Shown here: positions 36,998 through 49,400 of the stretch, piece after piece
Layout: every line of letters starts with the position of its first letter
How positions within the stretch are numbered: position 1 is the first letter of the stretch
From: Hirudinaria manillensis
Lineage: Eukaryota; Annelida; Clitellata; Hirudinida; Hirudinidae
Direction of reading: 5' to 3'
Assembly (NCBI GenBank): GCA_034509925.1
Contig: CM067535.1
Span: 7,200,701-7,264,700, forward strand
Length of the DNA stretch: 64,000 nucleotides
Program-made: the position numbers and the translations under genes
Notes under the pieces: generated by a model
Seen by the model: only the letters and a program-made list of their open reading frames with translations
What the model was told of the DNA's origin: nothing
Databases searched by the model: none

Positions 36998-39875
36998 GGT
37001 TCGTAACCATTGGGGACGTGACTGTTCAAATTAAGAAGAGAGAATCCACACACTTAGTTCCTCTACTCTACAGTAAAATGATTCTTATAAGTTTTCTCAG
37101 GAATAGTCCTAGTAATGTTTTAAAATCAGACGATTCACTTGCTTCATAGGACCTGAACGCGTGCCTCAATCGATTGTTAAGCACCTGCAATGGATGATGC
37201 AAAAGGTTATCTTAATAAGTTAATTATAAATTATAATTTATTCATATACATGTTGATGAAAACAAATAACTGTTGAAGGATTCATTAAAACAAGATATGT
37301 TTCTCATTGGACGTCCTGGCCCGTTGAGAAGGAATATTGCTATGATGTTCCTTGTAAGTTTTTATTTACTGTAAATATTTGACACTTCAAAGGACTATTA
37401 CCAAATGATTAAAATCGTGATGCAATGCTTGGTGATGGTGATGTTTGACAAGTGATTTAATTAGCTTCTTTTGCCACAGAAAATGTTTGTTAAAAAAATT
37501 GTTAGTATAATGATGAATTATTGGGTTAAAGTAATTTATATATAGCTGAGTTCTTTAAGGGTGAACTGGACAGACTGAGATTGATATTTCTAGGATATTA
37601 CTGGAGGAGCTTTTAACTACATATACAAATAGAAGTATAATCAATTTGTTATATCATATTTAAGAAATCACAAAAACTCGTCGATTGATAAATTATAACT
37701 TGTTTCAAGTGATGCAAATTTTATCTCAGGAATTGACGGGCAGGGAGTTTGAATACTTGTCGTTGTCAAGGGACACCACAGAAAGTGATTTGAAGCAGAG
37801 AAGGGAACTCGCAGCTGGAACGGCCTTCCATGCTGAACAGGTGGGATTAGGTTGAATTAATTTGATTTTTTTTATATTTTATTTTAAGTTGCTCTGAAAT
37901 GATACTTTGAAATCATTTGTCGAGAAATTCGTACAATGGTCAAGTGTCATGCTTAAGTTTCATTAGCCAGTTAGATATTTCATTATTTATTATGAATATA
38001 ATTATAATATTAATTATTGGTTAATTAACTGTTGTCATCAAACGTGACAGTGCGCAGTCAGGGCAGCTCTCCAGGGTCGAGTTCTCGTTTTGGAAGGAGT
38101 GGAAAAAGCCGAGAGGAACGTTTTGCCAGTCCTGAACAATCTGCTCGAGAACAGAGAAATGCAAATGGAAGACGGTCGCTTCTTGGTTTCGTCTGAAAGA
38201 TATGACAAACTTCTGCAGGTGATGGTGATGTGCATTAGTGGTGGTGATGTTCATTGGTGATGGCAATGATTAAGTACAAGTTGTAATACTTTTTAGGACT
38301 TTCATTTGATACTTTTGCAGCTACTTTTTCATATTCTTATTCGAGTTTACAATTTATTCAGATTTATAGCCCGGAAGAACTCCATTCGATGAAGATCGTC
38401 AGGGTTCATCCCGATTTCAGGGTCATCGCCCTCGGACTTCCCGTTCCCCATTACCACGGCAACCCTCTGGATCCTCCGTTCAGGTCAAGGTTTCAAGGAA
38501 GAAGCATCAATCATCTTTCAATCCAGGTACGTTGTGGTTGTGATAGTGATGTTCATGCATATTTTGACAAAGCTATTTCTAGAGACATCAATATTATTAA
38601 TTATATCATTATTAATTATATAATGATAATTATATCATTTTACTAGTGCTTTAATTACTTAATTCAAATATCAATATGTTTAAAAGTTTGTTATCATTTG
38701 GACTCACAAGGATTACTCAAAGTTGTTATCACTGGAAGATGAACTGTTAAGATCAACTGAGTGAGTCATCAATAATTTGTCTTAATGAAATATTTATGGG
38801 AATATTATTGTTAAAATCAAATTAATCAATGTATTTAAAGTGTAAATATTTCAAAATATTTATGGGAATATTCGTAATTCTTTTCAAAGTTTTTCCAAAC
38901 TCCTCTCGTTCGGAGTTGCCCTGAACACAGAAGAAGCGAAACAACTCCATTTGCCCGACTTTCCTTTTGATAATTTGGCTCTGATCGCTGATATTATGGT
39001 TTGACTTTGCAGAGTCTCTTATTATTATTGGTTTGATTGTGTCACGCCGATTGTGAAAATTATAAATAAACCAATTAACAATTTAACTAATATCACCAAC
39101 ATTGAACGACCATTGTAAAAAATAAAAAAAAAAGCAACTAAAATTGATTTAAATAGATCCAAGAGATGACATTTTTTTTTTTAAATTACTTTTTCCAGAA
39201 AAGAGTTCCTTTTATGAGTGCCTCGAGGTTGATTGAACGATTGTATCCTCATCAATTGTTTCCGAAAGAGACGAAGAATGCCGTCGACGACCTCTTGAGG
39301 GTCGGTTGAATATGTTTTCACATTCATTTTGCATTCACGTTGTCTTGTTTAGGAACATTAAAAGATTAAATATTTGCAAATATTTTAACTGAAATTATAT
39401 TAAACTGCTTTGAATTTGATCGGCTTTTGCTTTGAGAGGGTGTGCAATGGTAATGCGATACATTTATGTTTTCAGATTATTAGTTTCCATTTATGCAGGC
39501 TATTTATACTTGTTTATACTTATTTCTATTGGTTAGATTTATTGATGCAGCTGTGTGTTGAATGCTGTAATGCTGAAAATGCTGAAAATGCTGTTTATGA
39601 ATTATTTTCAGATGATCGGATTCAATCAGGAAGCAGTTGAATCGTTGCAGTTGGTTGATGTTCGATGCAATCGTCAGGTGAAGAATCGAGCGGACGTCAA
39701 AGTTAAAGTCGGACGGAAAGAAATTGATTTTGAGGTTTTTAAACACGATGAATAATAACGATGATGATGATGATGATGATGACGATGACGACGACGACGA
39801 TGATAATAATAATTACAATTTAGGACAATTTCTTTAATACAGGTTCCTTCTGGTGACTTAGCTACATCGTCATCA

Positions 39876-39910
<35 letters not shown>

Positions 39911-42900
39911 ATCACACTTTGTCTCCACACCATTCCATGATGACCTCCTATCAGAGTTGCTAATTTCGCATTCTGCTGGGGACTTCTGCCTCGTCGGACC
40001 TCGGGTACGGAATATACAAATAATTAATATAATTAATAAGTATAATATAATTAATAAATACCAATAAAATTAACAATATAATTAATATATAATAATATAA
40101 TAATATATAATTAATACAAAACGATTTTAACTTTCAATATTCCTTTAAATATTTATCATGATTCATTTTAGCATGCTAATTATATAGTTTACTGAAAGTG
40201 GTCCACCTAGTTTTTATTTTAAATTAATATATTATGATAATCATCTTTGTACAACATATCAATGTGTCCAACTATTTTCATAATTTTCTTAGGGCTGTGG
40301 AAAGTCTACGCTTATTTCGAGATTTGCCGAGTTGTTGGGTTACAAAATGGAAAACATAATGCTTTATCAGGTACCTCTCATAAATTTTCAATGAATTCAT
40401 CTCAGTGAGGTCATCTTCTTTATCATTTCAAAATCGGTCACTGTCCCACTGTCATCATCTTTATCACCATCATCATCGTCGTCGCCATCTTCATCATCAT
40501 TATCATCACCATCATCAGGACATGACCTCAAGAGATCTGCTCCAGCAACGGACCATGAATTCTTCCGGAGACACGGGCTGGAAACATTCCAGTCTGGTGG
40601 AAGCCGCAGAAAAGGGACATTTGGCAGTCCTCGATGGGCTGCACAGGGTTCACTCGAGCACCCTTTCGGTACTTCAGAGGTGCTTTGCTCGTGTGTTTAT
40701 GTTTTTGTAGAAAAATTTATTTATAATTATAAATTAATTTATAATTATTTACAAATTACAGATTATTTTTGCGTAGATTAAGAAAAGACTGTCGTTTAAT
40801 GAGATGCTTTATTATGTATTTTGTTGGAGAATTAATTAAATCAATTAAAAAGTCACCTCATGATGATGATGATGATGATGACGATGACGATGATGATGAT
40901 GATAATAATAATAATAATAATAACGATAATAATAATAATATAATTAAACCAATTAATTGCCACCTTATGACATTCATAATAATAATAATAAACGTATAAA
41001 CTCCTTGATTCTATCCGCAGACTCATCCACGACAGGGAGTTGGATTTGTTCGACGGGACGCGACTCCTGAGACACGACCGATTCGATCGAATGATGGAGG
41101 AAAACGATTGGTCCGACGAAGGAATGAGGCAGAGGTCTGTGCTGTGAAAGTCGTGAATAATTAATTATCCATGAATAATTCGTGAGCCCCCTGCTCACCA
41201 CCGTACATAATGAGATGGCCTTACCTGTTTTTTTTTTATATTTTTTATTTTGAATTGTCTTTCTTCTAAAAATCTGAAATTTATGCTCAGAAAATTAATA
41301 ATTCAAAGACTTAACTTAATAACAAAGCGGTCTCAACAGACATTCATCGGCATTTTCGTTCTTTTTTTTTTTCATTTCGGCATTGCTGAAGTAAATGGAT
41401 TTTATCAATTAGAAAGGCTTTCTATAGAATCCTTTGCTTGCACCTGTAAATGTATTCAAGCATCATGTGCTGGTAGGATAATAAGGTGCTAGTAGAAATA
41501 TTAATGCAAGAGTTTGTTCACTGTCCAATCAGGAAACTCGTTAGAATTCATCCCTCCTTCCGCATAGTCTGTCTGTCGGAACCGCCCGCGTCTACCGGGT
41601 CTTCTAATTGGTTGACCTCTGAACTTTTGGCCTCCCTGCTCTATCATCCAATGAGGCAGATGACCCCACAAGAGGAATCTGAAGTCTTGAGACATTTGGT
41701 GAGAAATCCTCAACAAAAAAAAATTTCTTATTTTTCCAATGCTCTTTTGGATATAATTATAAATTAATTGTATTTGTTATAAATTAATTGTATATTGTTA
41801 TAAACTAATTTATAATTATTATAAATTATTCTATAAATGGATTGTAAATTATTTCATTTGTTTAGGTTCCAAATTATTCCCGAATGGAGTCCATTTTGAA
41901 ATTTGCTCAACAACTGCGAACAACACCTAACAACCAGGTGGTAAAGATGGTTTTGCATGAACGTGGCGGTTATTATTATTATTATTATTGTTGTTGTTGT
42001 TGTTATTATTATCATCATTATTATTATTATTATTATTATTATTACTGATAGTAATAACATCGAGTTTGATCTTTTTTCTTTATGATAAATAATTCTTTAA
42101 CATAACGTAAATTTGGCCATTTAAAAAATGCCGAGTTTGGCACATTCGACTTGACAAATTTAAAAAATAAAATAAATAAATCTAAATATAATTACAAACA
42201 ATATAATAAATAAAATATAAATAATAAATAAAAATATCTTTTCATCAGCTCAATTCCTTGTCTTTGTCCATGTCAACGAGGCAACTGGTGAGACTTGCAA
42301 AGAGGTTGAGTACATTCGAGGATGATGACGTGTTGCATCTCCTCAACAAAGCCTGTTTAACCAGGTCAGTAGTTCGGAAGAAGTTGAATGGCTTTAATTA
42401 ATTATTTATTATTAATTACTAATTATCATTAGAAATGAGGTATTGTTTGGTAACTATTTGCCATTTCTAACATAAATATGTGGTTTAAATCACTTTAAAT
42501 AATATTATTGATGAAATAATATTCTTATGATGTTTATAAGTCATTAAACTTATAAATATTTAAGAATATAATTCACCCCCTTTGTTTATTCTTTTTTATA
42601 GATTCTTGCCTTCCATGGTGAGGGAATCCTTCAAAGAGGAGTTGGAGAAATCAATTGGTGGATCAATTGATGTATTGAAAGAATCCACTTCTGCAGATGA
42701 AATTACATGTACCTCTTGTTCATATATATTTATTGTTAATTATAAAAAACAATAATATAAATATACTAATGAACATATTATGTGTTATATCGTTACATAT
42801 TTATATTATTTTATTTATTTAAATAAGTATTATATATTTAATATGTAAAAACAATAATAATAATTATTATTAATATTTAATTTAATAATACTTAATAATA

Positions 42901-44326
42901 TTAATAATTATTATGTGTGCTTCTTGTTTGACTGTTATTATTATTATTATTATTATTCAGCTCAGTGTATAGAGATTGTTTACGATGATTTGAAATAAAT
43001 ATTTTCCAACAACTATAATCTTATAATTAATTATTATTGTAATAAATGTAATCAATCACACAGTTAGTTGTTTAACACATTACCATGTCGACGTCGCAGG
43101 TGAAGTCAAGGATGGGGTTTTGACGATCGGAAGGACCGAGGCACGAATTCAAATTGACTCTGAGGCGGCCCAAGTGCCGGACGTACTGTTCTACGACAAT
43201 GTTCAGGTATTGTTCAAAGTTCTTGGTTTCAATTAACCAACACATCATCATCATCATTGTCATCTTCACCTTTGAACTCTTTGACCTCTTTGACCCTGGG
43301 ACTAATTTAGAATTCGGAATATTCATTGTTTATTTGCTTGCTTGTGACCAACAGCAATTTGCCACGGATGAACCTGCATATTCACCCACTGCTAACAATA
43401 CCTACAATTCTGTCAACATTTTTGAGTTCATTTACCAATAAAGGTTGCAGTTCATCAGTCAGTTTATCAACCCACGTAGCAAACCCAACACGGACCCATT
43501 TCTAGACCCAATCGACCTGACCTGCTCACTCACTCACTCACTCACTCACTCACTCACTCACTCACTCATTCATCCAATCAGCACCTGAGAGTCATGGAGG
43601 ACATGCTGAGAGACTTCCTCGTAGGCGACCATCTTCTTCTCGTCGGTAACCAAGGCGTCGGCAAGAACAAAGTCGTCGACAGGTTCCTGAACCTTCTCGG
43701 AAGGTCGCGAGAGTACATCCAGTTGCACAGGTGCCCTTTTTTTACGACTTTGTTTACTTTTCAACCGTCTTCGTTCGGAGGAGGAGCGGTCTCAAAACTG
43801 AGCGGCATTTTCCGAACTCGTATTTTTTTGTTATTTAGCGCTGCATTTATTTATTTTTTTTTATATAAATTAAGTCCTAAATATTCATTACCAAGTTTGT
43901 GTCTTTAGTTGTGCTTGTGATTGATACTTTATTTTTCTAAAGGGACACCACGGTGCAGACGCTGACGGTTCAACCGACGGTGAGAGGGGGGGTGGTGGAA
44001 TACGAGGATTCACCGCTCGTGAAAGCTGCGAAGAACGGAAGGATTTTGGTCGTGGATGAAGCGGACAAAGCACCGACAAACGTGACGTGCATTTTGAAGT
44101 GTCTCGTGGAGTCGGGATTCATGCACCTTCCCGATGGGAGGAAGATTGTTCCAGGTTGGTTTGCTTCATGTGTAATATGTAATAATAATTATTATAATTA
44201 CAATCTATAATAATAATTATAATAATAATAATATTAATTATTGTCTTTGTGTGACGTTATGTATGTGCTATTACTATAATTATTAATTTATAATAATAGG
44301 TTAAAGCATAATTATTATTATTATTA

Positions 44327-44361
<35 letters not shown>

Positions 44362-46362
44362 CAATAGGTTAATGTATAATAAAGAAGAGAATCTTAGTGA
44401 CATTACATGCGTATTCTATTACAAAATGTTATTTTTCTTCTAAGAATTTTGTGAATTTAATTCATTTTTCTTCAATTTCTAGCATCTTCAAACATCCCCG
44501 AGTCTCCAGATGTAATCAAAACACATCCTCAGTTCAGAATCATCGTCCTCGCCAACAGACCCGGCTTTCCGTTTCTCGGGAACGATTTCTTTGGAACACT
44601 GGGTTGGCAGCAGTAGTTGTTTATAGCATCTGTTTTGTTATTCCTGCCCTTCCTGTTGGTATTATTGTTTTATTATTATTATTATTATTATTGCTTTGTT
44701 ATTGTTATTATTATTACTATTGCTTTGTTGTTGTTATTATTATTGCTTTGTTATTAATATTACTGCTTTGTTATTATTATTATTATTTCTTTATTGTTAT
44801 TATTTGACAGGCGATGCATTTGGGGCACACGTTGTGGATAACCCTGACCCTGCCTCTGAACTTTCCATGCTTCGGAAGTACGGGCCTTCTGTGGATGAGG
44901 ACATCTTGGCGAAGATCGTCGCCATCTTTGGAGAGCTTCGAGAAATGGCTGACCGGGGTGAAGTTTCGTACCCCTTTTCAACGAGGGAGGCGGTCTCCAT
45001 TGTCAAGCATCTCGAGGTTTTGCTTGTTTCGTCTTTAACTTTTAATTTATTCATTGCTGCATTTCTTTTTTGTCTTTTTTTTCAAATTTGTTTTTATTTT
45101 ATTTTTTTTTCAACTTTAACTTTAGATGTTCCCAAAAGACGGACTAGCCAAAGTCGTTAGGAATGTATTTGATTTTGACTCGTACGACCTTGAGCTTCAA
45201 AGGGTCATCGCGGAGGTCATGGAGAAACATGGAGTGCCGATCACTGCAATGGCAAACAGTGTGAAGCTCTCGAAAGAGTAACAGAACTTAAAATTAATAA
45301 TTTTTTATTTCGATAAATTTATTTAAATAAGACTTTAGAGATCTTTTTTTCTGTTACATTTATTGAGAATTTATTGTTTAGGACATTTTGAAATCATGAA
45401 TAAAAGTTGAACGACGACAAAGAATTCATTCGTTTTCCTAAGTTGAAGCAAAACGGCTCAATTTGATGTTTTATCATTTCCAAGGTTCCCGATGCCTCCA
45501 TTTCAATTGCGTGGAACGATAGACGCAAAGAAGATCGTTAAAGACATACCTTCTGAACGAAAAAAAATTAAAATCGAGGTTTGCTGTGGTGATGGGCGGG
45601 GGATGAGGGCTGCCATAAGTTGTGGAATGTCATGAAGGAATAGAAATTTTCATGACACCAATTTAATAACAGGAAAGTTTAAAATAAAAAGCTGTAATTT
45701 AAAAAAATAGGAGAATTATTGTTGCAAAAAGAAATATTCCATAGCTATGCTAGGAATGAAATGCTTTTCTTTGGTTTATGTTAGGATGTTGGAGTGTTCA
45801 AAGTTCACAAGTTGAAAGTTGACTCAAGAAGCAGCAGGTCAGCCATGTTTGGTGAAGAGGAATCTGTCATCAACTTTCCTCTCTTTGAAGGAAGCAGTGC
45901 CGTGCAGATGGCCGTTACTTGTGGTTGGTTGAACTTTAATTTGTTTGTTATAATAATAATAATAATAATAATAATTGTTTATTATAATAACAATTGCTAA
46001 GCTTTTGGTAATTGTTTTATTATAAAGTTAGGGGCATTACAGTGAAATCAATTATCGGTTGGCCTTGTGCAATTGACTCATACGCTGTCATTTCTTGTCA
46101 AAGTTGAAATTTTTTTTTTATTTATATATTATATTTATAGTATAATATTATCTTCTATTTTCTATTGGAATTATAAAATTCAAAAGGAAAACTGTAAAAG
46201 AAATGCAATCTTTTCCTTGTGATATGTTAATGTCATTGTTGACATCATCATCATCATAATCGTCATCATCATCATCATCATCACGTTGTTATCATTTGAA
46301 TGTAATCTTTTCCTTGTGATATGTTGATATCATTGTTGACATCATCATCATCATCATCGTCG

Positions 46363-46423
<61 letters not shown>

Positions 46424-49400
46424 GTTGTTATAATTTGAATCGACTTCAACAGGGCAACAGAGGCAGACCTCAGGAAGGGTGGAAGGTGACGTCATTCACG
46501 TGCTAGCCGTGCGACCTTTGACCCTGTACTCTCTCGACGTTGCCAAAAATAGCTTGACCTCCATGGACATTGATTCTCTTCAGCCTCGGGGGTTGACCTT
46601 TTTTGACTCAAAACTGATCGCCGTTGGTGATCTTGTGGTGATCCATGATGGGAAAGTCAGTTATTTATTTATTTATTATTATTATTATTTATTATTATTA
46701 TTATTATTAGTTAATTTGAGTGTCCTTCTGGTCTGGGTGGAATGCCTAGGCACTTGTTAACTGTCATTAAAAGCCACAATGCATACCACTTCCTGGAGGT
46801 ATTGCTGGCTGCAATGAGAACACAACATTCAATATGGTGCCTCTATCACCATACATATTTGACCCATATGGCAAACTTGTTTGGCATAATGTTTGGCAAT
46901 CTTTTTATTCTAAGCGTATCTTCATATACATAATTATTTATGTATTATTAATTATAAAATTATCACGTAATATTTATTTATTGAAATTATCACATAATAT
47001 TTATTCAATATTTGTCGATCAACTCAGTCTCCTCAATTTCACCTCGTCAACACAAACTCGGGTCTCGTTCAAAAAGTGACGTCCAATGGCAATAAAATCT
47101 CGAATTTACTTTTCAACAGACCTTCAAAAGCAGTAAGTCATTTTTTTGTTTTAACAACATTATTTGTAAACAATTGTTTTTATTGCTTTTATTTCTTTAA
47201 TTAGTTAATTTATTTATTTATTTATTTATTTATTAATTTATTAATTAATTTATTTTATTAATTTATTTTTTTTATTTTTAGAAAAGTGGAAATTATAAGA
47301 TATTGAAGGCAGGTTTGGACTCTGGCAAAGTTGTCGTTTTTAGGGAAGGAAGGTATTTCTTATAAAATAATTCATTGATTATATTTTTGTTTTTAAACAT
47401 TGACTTCAGTTTTTTAATCTGCTTGGTAACTTTATTGGTTTAATTTCAATGATTTATTGACATTGATAACATTTATTATTAAAATCTTTTAAAAAGTAAT
47501 TTCTGTTAATTTTGATTTTATTTCAGTGGCAAGATGGAATTGTTTGATTTTATTGAGAAGACATGTCATGCCTACACCCTTCCATTTTGTATCGGATCAA
47601 TGTTTTCCGTATCTTCTGGGGATTATGTTATAAGTGAAAGTTCATCTGACAGGTGTTAATATGACATTTAAAGAGTTTCTGCTATTGATCTTGCTTCATG
47701 TTCAGAGTGCATTCCATGATGTCCATGATGCATTCCATCAACGAATTGTTTTTATAATATATTTTTAATATGTTCTTAATATGTAATATGTTTTTAATCA
47801 ATCAGAATTAAGTCCAAGCAATGTTGGTTCCTTGCCATGAATGCTTAATGCTTAACTATTTATCCGTTAAAGGTTTTATTTAATGAGAAGATCAATGGAT
47901 GATGAAGACCAATACGAGCTCATGTCTCTTCATGAAAATGGCAAGATTCAATTTTCTTTGTAATTTCCTTTGGCTGTCTGCTAAAGTCGATATTTTTTGC
48001 AGCCTTTCGTTTAAAAAGCATGGATTTCATTGCCAACAGCAGTCTCAATGCTGCCCAGTTGAGTTCATCCTTGCAACAGAAGATCGACAGTCCGAATCGG
48101 GTGGTGTCAACAGATTCGTTGTTTGCTGCAATCCTTGTTGGGATGCCCGATTGTGTGAGATGTTTTTTTCTTTATTGCTCTAATTTTGTATAAATTTGAG
48201 GATATGTTACAACAACAAGTAGGGATTGTAGGCAGACGAGTTGTCCTTCAGCATTGCAAAGAAAAATGTTGCGTTTAATGTTTTGGTGGTTAACTTTCAG
48301 ATGTCCTTTGAATGTTTCCAATCCAAAAGGGCTGATTTGGCTGCTTCTAATCTACCATCAAAAACAGAAGTTGCTTACTTACCAAATAATGGGATTGTTG
48401 TAAGAATTGTTTCAACCAATCAATTGCCTCCTGGTTTGCTTGGAAAAGGTGATGAAATAATTTCACAATAATTATAAAAATTATCTAACGTGAAGATCTA
48501 TTTGGATGGAAAATTTATCATTTCTATTTATAGATATTAGAGACAACAGAGATACTATTGGCTTCCTAGAAGTCATTGATGTAATAAACAAAAGTCTGAG
48601 ATATATTGCAATACCAGGGTCTGTTTGTCCACAATCCTGAATGTCACGTCGTCATAAAAATGGCCTAAATATGATCAATCTTTGATTCTAAATAGATCTC
48701 CTGGAAATTCCAACTTTGAAAGGTGGCATTTGGAGAATCAGTATGCATTGAATAAGTCAGGCAGGAGTTCAAATCCCAACAGCATCCTGCTTTCTACACT
48801 CAGTTGGGGAGCATTCTGTTCTCTCGATAAATTGGGTCACCTCAGAATCTGGGAGCTGTTGCCAGTAAGTCTTGTGCAATCTCTTAAGAGGTGGAGGAAG
48901 ATGATTGGAGAGGGTGACAGGCCACTCCAGGTGAGAAATCATTTTAATTTGCTTTTAATTTTTCAAGTAAGCATCAAAGCAAATTAATAGGTTAAATAAG
49001 AACTGCCAATAAGTCAGGCATAAGAATAGAGAAGCATCCTGTTGTTATTATTATTTTCTGAATAAACTCAAAAAAAAAACAAAACAAATTTTAGATAACG
49101 CATGAAAGGACATTGGGGAAAGTTCCCACCGAATTCCCGAAGCATGGGGTGGTCGATCCGACAGGTGCCCCTCACTTCGGGGGGTCGACGTTTGCCGGCG
49201 GATCGGGTAAGAAATGGTAGACCTGTAGGGGTCACCAAGTAAGACTTTGTGATTCCAATATAAGAATAGTAGATATTTAATATATTATTATTAATATAAT
49301 ACGATATAATATATTTAATATAATATAATACAATATAAGAACAATATAATATTATATAAGAAGAGTGGGTCGTTAGTTGCAAACGTATTTGAACTCTTAG

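Larger units (their letters stand above)
36998..43206 (+). other. VWA8: VWA8 exon map, exons 1-19 as numbered here
   Basis: Exons read from splice sites and phase: 36998-37072, 37150-37205, 37279-37353, 37730-37840, 38051-38218, 38362-38526, 38687-38760 (least certain), 38890-38998, 39199-39300, 39612-39734, 39843-40004, 40293-40370, 40519-40679, 41021-41134, 41533-41698, 41866-41937, 42249-42364, 42602-42708 and 43100-43206. Confidence 0.85.

Noticed and set aside
43524-43568. Regular short repeats that could suggest a CRISPR-like array
   Set aside because: They are perfect CACT microsatellite units with no spacers, in a eukaryotic intron.
46292-46506. Poly-Met and poly-Ser frames on opposite strands
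   Set aside because: Both are readings of the (ATC)n microsatellite in a VWA8 intron; the coding exon starts at 46453 in another frame.
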